DNA of 64,000 nucleotides from Aliidiomarina sedimenti (GCF_003986955.1 NZ_PIPN01000001.1:744001-808000), one strand, 5' to 3'; shown: positions 46,020-54,834, numbered from the stretch's first letter. Notes: generated from the sequence alone by a model not told the origin. Translations and numbers: made by a program.

Positions 46020-47027
46020 TTAGTCGATGACAGCCGGATTAACCCGCAGGTTGCTCCCCAACAGAATTCGGTCCAGAAATGCATAAATACGCTCTTTTAC
46101 CTCGCTTCTTTTTGCTTCATTGTCGTCGCCGATCACGGTCAGCAAATAATGTTCCCGTTCGGCATCCTCCAGCTGATCATGCAGTAACGGCCCTTGCTGA
46201 TGAGGCACCATAGTGTCCTCCATCCCGTATACGCTGAGGACCGGAGGGGTTGTTTCACGCACATAATGAACCGGAGAAGCGGCACTGGCGATATCCACAT
46301 TGTCGCGTAATAGCCCCCCTACCAACCCCGCTTCCGGCGCAGTCGCGCTGGCCCGGTCCACCTGGCTGGACTGGCTTAACAGTGCATTGATATCCGTCAC
46401 GCCCCCCTCGTTCACCACCGCTAAAACATCACTACGAATATGAGTATAGGCACCGAGATTGCCGGCCATGTCCTGCGCCTGGTTGGTCACTCCAGCCATT
46501 AAGGCCAAGTGCCCTCCCGCACCGTCTCCCCACAATGCAAGGCGTTGCGGGTCGATACCATAGTCGTCAGCACGGGCCCGCACCCAGCGGATAGCCGCCT
46601 TCACGTCATGCAGCTGGGCCGGCCAGATCGACTCGTCAGTCAGTCGGTAACCGACCGCTATCACCGCATAATCGCCGCGGCGGAGCAACGGCATCATCGC
46701 CTGTTGCGCCTCGCTTTTGTTGCCTGAACGCCAGTCGCCGCTATGTAAATAAATCACCGCGGGCATAGGGACGTAATTCGGTTGGTCCGGAACGAATATA
46801 TCTAAGCGTTGTCGCGGATTGTTGGTTCCAGCATATGCAATATCGAGGTAAAACCGGATCGGTTCCTGCAACAACTGCGCTTCCGGACCTGGTTCTGTTA
46901 TCTCAACCGGCTCTTCAGCCTCCTCAATAACCTCGGGGGCAGGTTCTTCAGGGGCCGGCCGCTGAGCACACCCACTCAGGCCTATCAGCAAAAAAACAAG
47001 CAGCAACAAGCTATTAAAAGCACGCAT
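46020..47027 (-). CDS. Lipoprotein with alpha/beta-hydrolase fold, apparent pseudo-esterase
   Basis: A 335-residue protein. Lipoprotein signal MRAFNSLLLLVFLLIGLSGC (Cys20), then an acidic Pro/Glu linker (about 22-50) and a carboxylesterase/BD-FAE-type fold (RLDIFVPDQPNYVPMPAVIYLHSGDW, VIAVGYRLTDESIWPAQLHDVKAAIRWVRARADDYGIDPQRLALWGDGAGGHLALMAG). The nucleophile elbow normally reads G-x-S-A-G-G; here it is G167-D-G169-A-G-G, Ser replaced by Gly (codon GGT at 46521-46523). The oxyanion HGGG is HSGD and the usual C-terminal His is not seen. It is probably non-hydrolytic. GGAG precedes the ATG. Confidence 0.8.
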   Translation of the reverse strand: MRAFNSLLLLVFLLIGLSGCAQRPAPEEPAPEVIEEAEEPVEITEPGPEAQLLQEPIRFYLDIAYAGTNNPRQRLDIFVPDQPNYVPMPAVIYLHSGDWRSGNKSEAQQAMMPLLRRGDYAVIAVGYRLTDESIWPAQLHDVKAAIRWVRARADDYGIDPQRLALWGDGAGGHLALMAGVTNQAQDMAGNLGAYTHIRSDVLAVVNEGGVTDINALLSQSSQVDRASATAPEAGLVGGLLRDNVDIASAASPVHYVRETTPPVLSVYGMEDTMVPHQQGPLLHDQLEDAEREHYLLTVIGDDNEAKRSEVKERIYAFLDRILLGSNLRVNPAVID

Positions 47028-47102
47028 TCTTCATCTCCGGCGATCTGTATGTTCGATAAAATATAGCAGTGAACGCCTGACGCCGGCATCCATTCGGGCT
47101 AT

Positions 47103-47141
47103 CCTTGACCAATCATTTACAACCACTGACCTTGGTCAAGG
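47103..47141 (+). promoter_or_regulatory. Inverted repeats ahead of the alcohol dehydrogenase gene
   Basis: CCTTGACC (47103-47110) and GGTCAAGG (47134-47141) are an exact inverted pair, spaced 23 bp. The second copy is itself inside CCTTG-GT-CAAGG (47130-47141), which abuts the ribosome-binding site. Candidate operator or leader hairpin; no regulator was recognised. Confidence 0.35.
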
Positions 47142-47152
47142 AAGGAATAACT

Positions 47153-48205
47153 ATGTTGAAATCTGTTGGCTACGCCGCACACACCAGTGATAAACCTCTC
47201 CAGCACTTCAGTTTTGAGCGCCGGGAACCGGGCGAGCAGGATGTACAGATTGATATCTTATACTGTGGGGTTTGCCATTCTGATCTCCATCTGGCCCGCA
47301 ATGAATGGGGCGGCAGCGTCTTCCCTATGGTACCGGGGCATGAAATTGTCGGTAAAGTAGCCAAAGTCGGCAGCAAGGTAACCAAGTTTAAGGTCGGCGA
47401 CACCGTTGGTGTCGGGTGTATGGTCGACTCCTGTAAACACTGCGAGAATTGCGACGACGGCTATGAGCAGTATTGTGATAATGGCTTCATTGCCACCTAT
47501 AACAGTGAAGAGAAGCAAACCGGCGGAATGACCTATGGCGGCTATTCCAATAACATCGTGGTGACCGAGGACTTCGTCCTCCGGGTTGACGACAGTCTCG
47601 ATTTAGCTGGCGTTGCCCCCTTGCTGTGCGCGGGTATCACAACCTACTCGCCGTTGCGCCACTGGGGCGTCAAAGCTGGGCATAAGGTGGCAGTCGTGGG
47701 TTTAGGCGGGCTCGGCCATATGGGGGTCAAACTGGCGAAAGCGATGGGCGCTGAAGTCACCATGATCACCACCTCCCCTTCTAAAGTTGGTGATGCCAAG
47801 CGTTTAGGTGCAGACCACGTCATTATTTCTAAAAACGAAGATGAAATGAAAGCTGCACGCAATCGCTTTGATTTTATTCTGAACACGGTCGCGGTGCCCC
47901 ACAATCTCGACGACTATAGCAACCTGTTACGTCGTGAGGGCAACATGACCCTGGTCGGCTTGCCTGCCGAACCTCATCCATCCCCATCCGTCGGGGTGTT
48001 GATTGGCAAACGTCGCAGCATCGCCGGTTCCTTAATTGGAGGCATTGCCGAAACCCAGGAAATGCTCGACTTCTGTGCCAAGCATGGGATCACAGCAGAT
48101 ATCGAAATGATTGATATCAGCACCATCAATGACGCCTACGAACGTATGCTAAAAAGCGACGTGAAGTACCGCTTTGTGATTGATATGGAAACACTTTCTG
48201 CATAA
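47153..48205 (+). CDS. Zinc-dependent NADP alcohol/aldehyde reductase (YahK/CAD type)
   Basis: A medium-chain dehydrogenase of 350 residues from ATG 47153 (AAGGAAGG upstream; a longer reading of 16 residues lacks support). Catalytic Zn ligands are in YCGVCHSDLH and MVPGHEIVG; the structural Zn site is SCKHCENCDDGYEQYC. The cofactor fold is VAVVGLGGLGHMGVKLAKAMGAEV. It resembles E. coli YahK and cinnamyl-alcohol-dehydrogenase-like reductases, which reduce a broad range of aldehydes. It is monocistronic. Confidence 0.88.
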   Translation: MLKSVGYAAHTSDKPLQHFSFERREPGEQDVQIDILYCGVCHSDLHLARNEWGGSVFPMVPGHEIVGKVAKVGSKVTKFKVGDTVGVGCMVDSCKHCENCDDGYEQYCDNGFIATYNSEEKQTGGMTYGGYSNNIVVTEDFVLRVDDSLDLAGVAPLLCAGITTYSPLRHWGVKAGHKVAVVGLGGLGHMGVKLAKAMGAEVTMITTSPSKVGDAKRLGADHVIISKNEDEMKAARNRFDFILNTVAVPHNLDDYSNLLRREGNMTLVGLPAEPHPSPSVGVLIGKRRSIAGSLIGGIAETQEMLDFCAKHGITADIEMIDISTINDAYERMLKSDVKYRFVIDMETLSA

Positions 48206-48245
48206 AAATGGAGCGGGGATCTTTACACAAGCTTTGGTCTGAGGC

Positions 48246-48274
48246 TTTGCGTTTTAGATCCCTGTTACTATACT
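48246..48274 (+). promoter_or_regulatory. Candidate promoter for the DUF883-like gene
   Basis: TTTGCG (48246-48251) and CTATACT (-10 TATACT, 48269-48274) are spaced 17 bp. The C before TATACT and the weak -35 are features of sigma-S promoters, which would suit the stress-type genes downstream. It would give a leader of about 125 nt that contains the hairpin AGGCT-N9-AGCCT (48289-48307). Confidence 0.35.
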
Positions 48275-48405
48275 CAAAGTGAATTCTGAGGCTGCACTAC
48301 CGAGCCTCACCAGGTTAAAATTTATTTACGTTGCAAGTACTTAGCACTCTCCCCAAGGGATGCATGCTAAATAACTGCATTGAATTTCAGTTACGAGGAG
48401 TTCCC

Positions 48406-48726
48406 ATGGCAGCAAAAAAGGAAAGTACCGCAAGTAATAAAGCCAATGACGCCGCAGAAAGCGCGCATGAAGCAATTGAGAAGGCTAAACCGGCAGATGA
48501 CTTTGTTCGTCGCGCTGCTGATGCAGCCCATGAAGGGGTTGATCGCGCCGCTGATTATGCCACCCATGCTGCCGATTCGTTGAGCAGTAAAGGGCAACAA
48601 ATTAAGCATAAAGAGGAAGAGTGGGTGTCAAAAGTAAACCAGTATGTGCAGCAAAACCCGGTCACAGCGTTGGGCATTGCCGTCGCCGGTGGTTTCCTGA
48701 TCAGCCGTATTCTGAGTAACCGTTAA
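48406..48726 (+). CDS. DUF883 (ElaB/YqjD/YgaM) membrane-anchored protein
   Basis: A 106-residue protein. A helical amphipathic Ala/Lys/Glu-rich region (NDAAESAHEAIEKAKPADDFVRRAADAAHEGVDRAADYATHAADS) is followed by the C-terminal anchor NPVTALGIAVAGGFLISRILSNR, the signature of the family. In E. coli these proteins are sigma-S-dependent inner-membrane proteins that bind ribosomes. ATG 48406 has GAGGAG upstream. It is the first of three genes like the yqjD-yqjE-yqjK set. Confidence 0.85.
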   Translation: MAAKKESTASNKANDAAESAHEAIEKAKPADDFVRRAADAAHEGVDRAADYATHAADSLSSKGQQIKHKEEEWVSKVNQYVQQNPVTALGIAVAGGFLISRILSNR

Positions 48727-48727
48727 G

Positions 48728-49243
48728 TTGGAACGGGACAAACAGCAGGCGGGTCCGCAAGGGCCCGCTTCTTCAACCAATCAGAAGCCAGATTCAGCCA
48801 TCGGTGATGGTCTGTTGAAAGAAGCCCGCGCAGTTATTGACGAATATCGTTTATTAGCGCGTGACCATATCAGGTTAGCGGCACTGGAGACTCGCCAGGC
48901 GGGTGAAAGTATAGTCCGCATGGTGGTAACCGGAATGGTCGCCGGCGGTGTTGCCGCAATGACCTGGATAGCACTGGTTGGGGCTGTGGTTGCCTTTGTG
49001 GTAGAGAATAACTGGCTCAGCGCCAGTGCGTGTTTGCTGATCACAGGACTGTTGCATGCCGTCGTCGTGGTGATGCTGGCCTTTGTTATCCGTAAGCAAG
49101 GTCGGGGGCTACTATTTTCTGCCTTCGTCCAGGAACTGGACCCGCGGTTGACCGGTGAAGCTGACGAAGAACGACCTGAAGCACAGACCACACCAGCCCG
49201 AAAGCAAGCTGAACAAAAGGCTAACTCGGATCCCACAAGCTAG
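48728..49243 (+). CDS. YqjE-like (phage-holin-family-fold) membrane protein
   Basis: A 171-residue protein beginning one base after the DUF883 stop, read from TTG 48728, because no ATG or GTG exists in frame before the conserved region. EARAVIDEYRLLARDHIRLAALETRQAGESIVRMVV is amphipathic; two membrane helices follow (VAGGVAAMTWIALVGAVVAFVV and ACLLITGLLHAVVVVMLAFVI), then a charged tail (DEERPEAQTTPARKQAEQK). YqjE proteins often receive the automated name phage holin, but nothing phage-related is here. Confidence 0.7.
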   Translation: MERDKQQAGPQGPASSTNQKPDSAIGDGLLKEARAVIDEYRLLARDHIRLAALETRQAGESIVRMVVTGMVAGGVAAMTWIALVGAVVAFVVENNWLSASACLLITGLLHAVVVVMLAFVIRKQGRGLLFSAFVQELDPRLTGEADEERPEAQTTPARKQAEQKANSDPTS

Positions 49244-49284
49244 CTATCGCAATTTATTACAGCGCCATTTAAAGGAAAAGACTC

Positions 49285-49617
49285 ATGCCCGGTTTGCTGA
49301 CACTGTTCACTTCAAAGCGGACTATCCTCGAAATCAGCGACGCCAAGCGCGAGTTGCACTTGCGCAAGAAACTGGTTAGTGCGCGCCGGCGCATGCTGCG
49401 CAGCCATGTTCGCTCCGCCCTGGCCTCAAAAAAGGCACTCGGCATAGCGGGTGCCTCTGGTTTTATGATTGGCCAGCTAAGTCACAATCGCTACTGTAAA
49501 GACTGCGGCAAAGCGCATAAATCAGTCGATGCCAGCCAGATACTGCGAACGGGTTTAAGAATTTATAGCCTAACTCAAACTGCTAACTCGCTGGCCGACT
49601 TTTTTACCCATGACTGA
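49285..49617 (+). CDS. Third gene of the DUF883-YqjE set, hypothetical
   Basis: A 110-residue basic protein: helical Arg/Lys-rich N-terminus (KRELHLRKKLVSARRRMLRSHVRSALASKKALG), a short hydrophobic Gly-rich stretch (IAGASGFMIGQLS), the pair CKDC, and C-terminal SLTQTANSLADFF. Not recognised beyond a loose likeness in size and place to YqjK. AAAGGAAAAG precedes ATG 49285, 41 bp after the YqjE-like gene, so probably one operon. Confidence 0.6.
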   Translation: MPGLLTLFTSKRTILEISDAKRELHLRKKLVSARRRMLRSHVRSALASKKALGIAGASGFMIGQLSHNRYCKDCGKAHKSVDASQILRTGLRIYSLTQTANSLADFFTHD

Positions 49618-49677
49618 CATACCATCATGATTCAGTCCGCCAGCCGTTAGTGACCGCCCTAACTAACGTATGACGGC

Positions 49678-50610
49678 CTATCGTAGAAAATCCAGGGCCC
49701 CTGTCACCGCGGCTACCTGAGCATTCACACACTGCTCCGGAGTGGCGTTTGCACTGTCAGGGTAAACTTCAGTGGTGGTCACGAACTGAGCCTGACTTAA
49801 TCCCATACACAGGCCCAGTGGCTTAGCCTCATATTCGATTACACCAGGTTGTACCATCGGCGTTCCGATAAGACGCCCCTCCTCATCCGGCTCCGCAATA
49901 TGTGTCACCTGCTCCACTGAACGAATAATGGCGGCTTGAAACTCTGACTGTAACTGCGCGCTATTGCCGACCAGATAAAATCCATCCGGGATGTTCCAGT
50001 TTGTATTGAGCTTGCCGTCGCGCGCCGCCAACGCCGGTCTGAATTCGCTGTTGTCGGTGTCGGTGGTCTCATGCAAATCAATATGCGCCAGCAAATCGAC
50101 GTCCAATGACTGAATAAATTCCATCACTTGCGCCGCTTCCGGCGCCGGGCTGTCGGCTATAAATGAGCGGTTTGGGTCAACCGCGAATACGTTCCAGCGA
50201 TTAATGGTTTCGTAGCCCCATGGGCTAATACAGGGTGCCACAATAATATTGAAGTCAGCACTATAGTCTTCGGCATGCAGCTCCAGAAAGCGCAACGCTC
50301 CATGCACGCCACTGGTTTCATAGCCATGTACCCCTCCGGTGACCAGAATCGTCGGCTTGTCCAGATCAAAGTCAACCGTGGTTAGTGCGTAGAGAGGATA
50401 GCGGCCTGCGCCTTGTGCCTGATAATCCAGCTCGCCATACTGGTGCACATCGAAGCGCCCGGCAAGTCGTTCGATCTCACTCACCACCTCGTCCTGGTAC
50501 GAGCGTTTTACCCCTTGTGCAGCCAGCCAGTCGGCTTTTTCCTGTGCGCCCCAGGGTTGCCCGGGTGTACCAATTGCATATCTCTGTTCGCTGGTTATCT
50601 GTGTGCTCAT
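49678..50610 (-). CDS. M14-family metallocarboxypeptidase-like protein
   Basis: A 310-residue zinc peptidase-like protein. Zn ligands are visible as H and E in ILVTGGVHGYETSGVHG (HxxE) and the second His in LLAHIDLHETTD; the catalytic Glu fits TTTEVYPD. AVDPNRSF supplies the substrate-binding Asn-Arg. It belongs to the cytosolic group of M14 (succinylglutamate-desuccinylase-like in places), lacks a signal peptide, and its substrate is unknown. It is monocistronic. Confidence 0.82.
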   Translation of the reverse strand: MSTQITSEQRYAIGTPGQPWGAQEKADWLAAQGVKRSYQDEVVSEIERLAGRFDVHQYGELDYQAQGAGRYPLYALTTVDFDLDKPTILVTGGVHGYETSGVHGALRFLELHAEDYSADFNIIVAPCISPWGYETINRWNVFAVDPNRSFIADSPAPEAAQVMEFIQSLDVDLLAHIDLHETTDTDNSEFRPALAARDGKLNTNWNIPDGFYLVGNSAQLQSEFQAAIIRSVEQVTHIAEPDEEGRLIGTPMVQPGVIEYEAKPLGLCMGLSQAQFVTTTEVYPDSANATPEQCVNAQVAAVTGALDFLR

Positions 50611-50689
50611 TATTCTTGCTCGCTGTGTAGTCGCATAGAATTGTCTATGCGAGATGAATTTTAAATGATTGCCGTCGCTTAGCTGCGGC

Positions 50690-50968
50690 TTAACTACGGT
50701 ATAAAGTCTTAATTAAATGATAGCCAAACTTTGTTTTAACCGGACCATGCACGGTTAAAACGGGTTTGCTAAAGACCACCTGATCAAATGCCTTTACCAT
50801 TTCACCGCGGCGAAACTCACCGAGGTCTCCGCCCCGTTTCGCCGACGGACAAATAGAGTGTTTTTTCGCCAGTTGATTAAAGTTGGCGCCTTCATCCAGT
50901 TGTTTTTTAAGCCGCTGTGCTTCAGCGTCGGTTTTCACCAAAATATGCAGTGCGCAGGCTTTCGCCAT
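50690..50968 (-). CDS. ppiC: Parvulin-type peptidyl-prolyl cis-trans isomerase PpiC
   Basis: A 92-residue single-domain cytoplasmic parvulin, same length as E. coli PpiC (93): [84 protein letters not shown]. The active-site His (HILVKT), Cys (SICPS) and final H (GYHLI) are present. Confidence 0.95.
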   Translation of the reverse strand: MAKACALHILVKTDAEAQRLKKQLDEGANFNQLAKKHSICPSAKRGGDLGEFRRGEMVKAFDQVVFSKPVLTVHGPVKTKFGYHLIKTLYRS

Positions 50969-51037
50969 CAGCGTGTTCCTTCTTCAGTGATGCTACAAAT
51001 AAACTTCAATCCGGTTCACCGACTGGTTACCCGCTAT

Positions 51038-51463
51038 CTACTTTGTGCCTTGAACAGTTAAGATCAGCGACCGTCCCTCAGCATGATCCCGATGTTCACC
51101 CAGATAGACGCCCTGCCAGGTACCCAGACCCAGACGCCCCTCGACAATGGGAATCGAAAGCTGGCACCCCAGTAAGCTCGATTTGAGGTGTGCGGGCATG
51201 TCGTCGTCGCCTTCGTAGACGTGGGTATAATAGGGCTCATTCTCCGGAGCAAGCCGGTTTATATAGGCTTCAAAGTCTGTGCGTACACTGGGATCAGCAT
51301 TTTCATTAATACTGATCGACGCTGACGTATGTTGCAGAAACACGTGCAATAGCCCTGTCTGTGGCATCGTCACCGCCCGCAGTGCCTTTTCAATGGCGTC
51401 GGTAATAAGATGAAAACCACGCGGTTTTGCCGCTAATCTGAGATCAGTTTGCTGCCAGATCAA
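51038..51463 (-). CDS. yjbQ: YjbQ/UPF0047 family protein
   Basis: A trimeric small protein; family members complement thiamine-phosphate synthase weakly, and the in vivo role is unclear. [80 protein letters not shown] carry the conserved His/Asp/Glu set. The start is set at TTG 51463 (141 residues): AAAGGGG lies 5 nt upstream and the product (M)[15 protein letters not shown] aligns with E. coli MWYQKTLTLSAKSRG. No in-frame ATG or GTG is available. Confidence 0.88.
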   Translation of the reverse strand: MIWQQTDLRLAAKPRGFHLITDAIEKALRAVTMPQTGLLHVFLQHTSASISINENADPSVRTDFEAYINRLAPENEPYYTHVYEGDDDMPAHLKSSLLGCQLSIPIVEGRLGLGTWQGVYLGEHRDHAEGRSLILTVQGTK

Positions 51464-51513
51464 TTGAACCCCTTTGCCTGTATCGGAATGCTTGGATGAC
51501 CCTAAGTGTAACA

Positions 51514-51550
51514 AGGAACTACTGCTATTTGCGAGATAGCGAGGTGCTGT
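51514..51550 (+). promoter_or_regulatory. OxyR-like site upstream of the catalase gene
   Basis: The OxyR consensus is four ATAG/CTAT elements with 7-bp spacers. Here AGGA-N7-CTAT-N7-ATAG-N7-CTGT occurs with exact spacing: 51514, 51525, 51536 and 51547 start the elements. The central CTAT-TTGCGAG-ATAG is perfect, the outer ones partial. It ends 53 bp before the catalase ATG, between divergent yjbQ and katA. Confidence 0.5.
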
Positions 51551-51603
51551 CTACAGTTAGTTTCAGGCTCACAGTGACAACTTTCATCCAAATGGAGCAC
51601 CCG

Positions 51604-53058
51604 ATGACAGACAGCAAAAAATTTACCACCACTGATTCCGGCATGCCGGTTAATAGCGATGAACACTCGCTTACGGTTGGCCCCGATGGACCAATTGTGC
51701 TGCATGATCATTATCTGATTGAGCAAATGGCCCAGTTCAACCGCGAACGGATCCCCGAACGGCAACCCCACGCCAAAGGGGCCGGTGCCTTTGGTTACTT
51801 TGAAGTAACCCATGATGTTAGCCAATACACCAAGGCAGCGTTTCTGCAGCCAGGTAAACGCACAGATACGCTGGCACGATTTTCGACGGTAGCTGGGGAA
51901 CGTGGCAGCCCTGATACCTGGCGTGACCCGCGCGGATTTGCATTGAAATTCTACACCGAAGAAGGCAACTACGATCTGGTCGGCAACAATACGCCTATCT
52001 TCTTTGTTCGTGACCCACTGAAGTTCCAGCATTTTATCCGCTCACAAAAACGCCTTGCCGCTAATAATCTGCGTGACCATGATATGCAATGGGACTTCTG
52101 GACGCTGTCACCCGAGTCGGCCCATCAGGTCACCTATCTAATGGGCGACCGTGGTATTCCTAAAACCTGGCGCCACATGAATGGATATGGCAGCCACACC
52201 TACATGTGGGTCAATGCCAACGGTGAAAAGTTCTGGGTCAAATACCACTTTCATACCGATCAGGGGGTGGAAAATCTGACCGAGGAAGAAGCGGGTCGTA
52301 TTGCCGGGGAAGAAAGTGACTACCATACCAAGGATCTGTATGAGGCGATTGACAGCGGTGACTGTCCGAGCTGGACCCTTCATGTTCAGATCATGCCGTT
52401 CCATGAGGCTGAAAACTATCGTTTTAATCCGTTTGATTTAACCAAAGTATGGCCGCACAAAGACTACCCACTGATTGAAGTGGGCAAATTTGTACTGAAC
52501 CGCAACCCAACTGATTTCCACACGGAGATAGAACAGGCTGCATTTGAGCCTAGTAGCCTGGTCCCAGGGATTGGGCTGAGCCCCGACAAAATGCTGCTGG
52601 CACGGGTCTTCTCCTATTCCGATGCCCATCGCGCCCGGCTCGGCGTCAACTACAAGCAAATTCCGGTGAATCAGCCCAAGTCCCCCGTGCATAGCTACAG
52701 TAAAGACGGGGCGATGCGTACTCAGAATGTCAGCGACCCGGTTTACGCGCCTAATTCCAAAGGGGGGCCACACGCCGACCCGTCACGCAATCAGAATGAT
52801 GATACCTGGCATTCCAGCGGAGACATGGTACGTCAGGCATATACCCTGCGTCAGGATGATGATGACTGGGGGCAGGCACGCGCCCTCGTTCGTGAGGTCA
52901 TGAGTGAAGAAGAACGCTCACGACTGATTGATAACGTTATCGGGCACCTGAAAAAAGATGTGAAAGAACCCGTGTTGAGCCGGGCCTTTGAGTATTGGCG
53001 AAATATTGATACTGAGGTCGGTGAACGAATCGAGAACGGCTATCGTCAACGTGACTAA
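51604..53058 (+). CDS. katA: Monofunctional haem catalase (small-subunit, clade 3 type)
   Basis: Disproportionates hydrogen peroxide in the cytoplasm. 484 residues from ATG 51604, with GGAG 8 nt upstream; earlier in-frame ATG/TTG codons lack support. [25 protein letters not shown] contains the distal His, [15 protein letters not shown] the distal Asn, and [24 protein letters not shown] the proximal haem Tyr (RxFxYxD). The length identifies a small-subunit enzyme without the C-terminal flavodoxin-like domain. An OxyR-like site is upstream. Confidence 0.96.
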   Translation: MTDSKKFTTTDSGMPVNSDEHSLTVGPDGPIVLHDHYLIEQMAQFNRERIPERQPHAKGAGAFGYFEVTHDVSQYTKAAFLQPGKRTDTLARFSTVAGERGSPDTWRDPRGFALKFYTEEGNYDLVGNNTPIFFVRDPLKFQHFIRSQKRLAANNLRDHDMQWDFWTLSPESAHQVTYLMGDRGIPKTWRHMNGYGSHTYMWVNANGEKFWVKYHFHTDQGVENLTEEEAGRIAGEESDYHTKDLYEAIDSGDCPSWTLHVQIMPFHEAENYRFNPFDLTKVWPHKDYPLIEVGKFVLNRNPTDFHTEIEQAAFEPSSLVPGIGLSPDKMLLARVFSYSDAHRARLGVNYKQIPVNQPKSPVHSYSKDGAMRTQNVSDPVYAPNSKGGPHADPSRNQNDDTWHSSGDMVRQAYTLRQDDDDWGQARALVREVMSEEERSRLIDNVIGHLKKDVKEPVLSRAFEYWRNIDTEVGERIENGYRQRD

Positions 53059-53087
53059 ATAATGGTCCGCTACCATATAACTAAACG

Positions 53088-53113
53088 AACGGCGTCTCTC
53101 AGGAGGCGCCGTT
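53088..53113. terminator. Hairpin shared by katA and the EEP gene
   Basis: AACGGCG and CGCCGTT form the base of a stem, continued by CTC/GAG pairs, about 30 nt after the katA stop and covering the last codons and stop of the convergent gene. No T tract follows, so termination strength is uncertain. Confidence 0.45.
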
Positions 53114-54178
53114 GTCATTTTCGACCTGGTCTATCTTCTCTTCAGCCCAGGCTTTCTCGTCACCTTCTAAATCCAGTCCATCCTGCTCGTTACGACGCGA
53201 GGGCGCCAGTTGAAGTTGTGTATAGATAGGAAAATGATCCGATCCCATTGGCGGTAACCGGCAAAGTTTAACCAGGGTAAAGTGATCACTATGAAAAATA
53301 TGGTCCAGCGGCCAACGAGCAAACCACCACTTGGCATGAAAGCTATTCCACATCCCACGCCCTACCCGCGGATCAAGCAAGCCACTGACTTTGCGAAACA
53401 AGCGCGTGGTTGCCGACCATGCCACATCATTCAAATCACCAGCGACAATCGTCGGTACATTCTTCTGCTGCTGCCGTTCGCGAATGTATTTTGCCACCCG
53501 CATCAACTCGCCATCACGCTCAGTCGATTCATCGTTTTCAGTCGGGCTCGGTGGCGCGGGATGAAGAAAGTGAATCCGCACAGGCTGTCCGGCCAGGCGA
53601 ACCAGGACATGGATCGAGGGGACATTGTCCTCGACCAGAAACTGAAGCTGGCTATCTTCAAAGGGCAGTCTTGAGTAGACATGCATCCCATAGAGGTTAT
53701 CCAGTGGGCATTTCACACTGTGCGGATATTGTTCAGCTAAGCTTTCCAGCTGTTCTTCCCACCAGTCATCCGATTCGAGTGTCACCAATAAATCTGGCTG
53801 CCATTCATCGACCAGTTTTAGTAGCCGTTTCGCCTCGCGGTTCGGTGTTAGCACATTGCAGCAGAGTAAACTGACCCGGGCACTGTCTTTAGCCGGTTTA
53901 GCCCACTTCACTTCCGCTGACGCCAGTTTGGTATAGGGGTAAATCCACCATCCCTGAGCGAGCAAAAACAGCACCGTCATTGCCAGCGGCAAATACGAAA
54001 GAGCCTGGGTTAAATCAAGCACGAAAAGCTCAACGATAAGAAGCAGGCAACCAAACCAAAACGTTTGTAAACGAGGAAAGTCGAAAACACGTATCCACCA
54101 GGCTTCATGCCGACTGAAAGGAATCACCACAAACGCCAACTGAACTAAATTTACCGCAACTAAAATAGTAATATACAA
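53099..54178 (-). CDS. Membrane-anchored endonuclease/exonuclease/phosphatase family protein
   Basis: A 359-residue protein with three N-terminal helices (ITILVAVNLVQLAFVVIPF, TFWFGCLLLIVELFVLDL, LPLAMTVLFLLAQGWWI) followed by an EEP domain: VSLLCCNVLTPNREAKRLLKLVDEWQPDLLVTLES (metal-binding Asn and Glu), VAGDLNDVAWSATTRLF (GDLND) and GSDHFPIYTQLQL (catalytic SDH). The active site looks complete. The N-terminus is uncertain: the frame opens with TTG 54178 and no nearby ATG. The C-terminus is acidic. The substrate is unknown; some relatives are annotated as YafD-like. Confidence 0.75.
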   Translation of the reverse strand: MYITILVAVNLVQLAFVVIPFSRHEAWWIRVFDFPRLQTFWFGCLLLIVELFVLDLTQALSYLPLAMTVLFLLAQGWWIYPYTKLASAEVKWAKPAKDSARVSLLCCNVLTPNREAKRLLKLVDEWQPDLLVTLESDDWWEEQLESLAEQYPHSVKCPLDNLYGMHVYSRLPFEDSQLQFLVEDNVPSIHVLVRLAGQPVRIHFLHPAPPSPTENDESTERDGELMRVAKYIRERQQQKNVPTIVAGDLNDVAWSATTRLFRKVSGLLDPRVGRGMWNSFHAKWWFARWPLDHIFHSDHFTLVKLCRLPPMGSDHFPIYTQLQLAPSRRNEQDGLDLEGDEKAWAEEKIDQVENDNGAS

Positions 54179-54277
54179 AACAAGCGTGCCCCATGAATGA
54201 CCAGAATGTGAACGTTACAGCATAGGCCAACAACTGTTACAATGGTACCAATCTAAACAGTTTGAGTGCGACTTACT

Positions 54278-54823
54278 ATGGGTAAATCATTGGCAGATCA
54301 GTTGCTTGGTGCAGGCCTGGTGGATGACAAGAAACTAAAGAAAGTAAAGCAGGAAAAGCGTAAAACAAAAAAACTTGAACGCAGTGGTATTGCGGTAGAA
54401 AAGGACAACACTGCAGAGCGTGTCGCCGCTGAACGTGCCGCAAAAGCAGAGCGTGACCGCGAGCTTAACCAGCAACGTAAGAAAGCTGAGCATGCCAAAG
54501 AACTTCGTGCCCAGGCCATGCAAATGTTGCAGCAGCACCAGCAACCTTACGCTGGCGACATTCGCTTCAATTTTGCCGATCCGCGCAGCACTAAAGTGTA
54601 CAACCTGATGGTCAGCTCATCGGTACAAAACCACCTGGCTAAAGGCAACCTTGCTATATGTGAGGGAACGCAGGGGTTTGTAGTAGTTCCCCGGACGATT
54701 GCAGACAAAATAGCAGAACGCTTTGCTGAAGCGGTTATCTTTATAGCGTCACAAGATAGCGAGCAGCCAGCAGAAGATGATCCTTATAAAGACTACCAGG
54801 TGCCGGACGACCTGATGTGGTAG
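54278..54823 (+). CDS. DUF2058 (YaiL-like) protein
   Basis: A 181-residue soluble protein. MGKSLADQLLGAGLVDDKKLKKVKQEKRKTKK is the family start, followed by a highly charged coiled-coil segment (ERVAAERAAKAERDRELNQQRKKAEHAKELRAQAMQ) and the conserved C-terminal part (DIRFNFADPRSTKVYNLMVSSSVQNHLAKGNLAI). E. coli YaiL is described as a nucleoprotein of unknown role. An in-frame ATG-less extension of four codons is ignored. Confidence 0.85.
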   Translation: MGKSLADQLLGAGLVDDKKLKKVKQEKRKTKKLERSGIAVEKDNTAERVAAERAAKAERDRELNQQRKKAEHAKELRAQAMQMLQQHQQPYAGDIRFNFADPRSTKVYNLMVSSSVQNHLAKGNLAICEGTQGFVVVPRTIADKIAERFAEAVIFIASQDSEQPAEDDPYKDYQVPDDLMW

Positions 54824-54834
54824 ATGGGATGGCT

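Noticed and set aside
48728-49243. Possible prophage remnant, because the family is often named phage holin
   Set aside because: The protein is YqjE-like and sits beside a DUF883 gene; no other phage gene is nearby.
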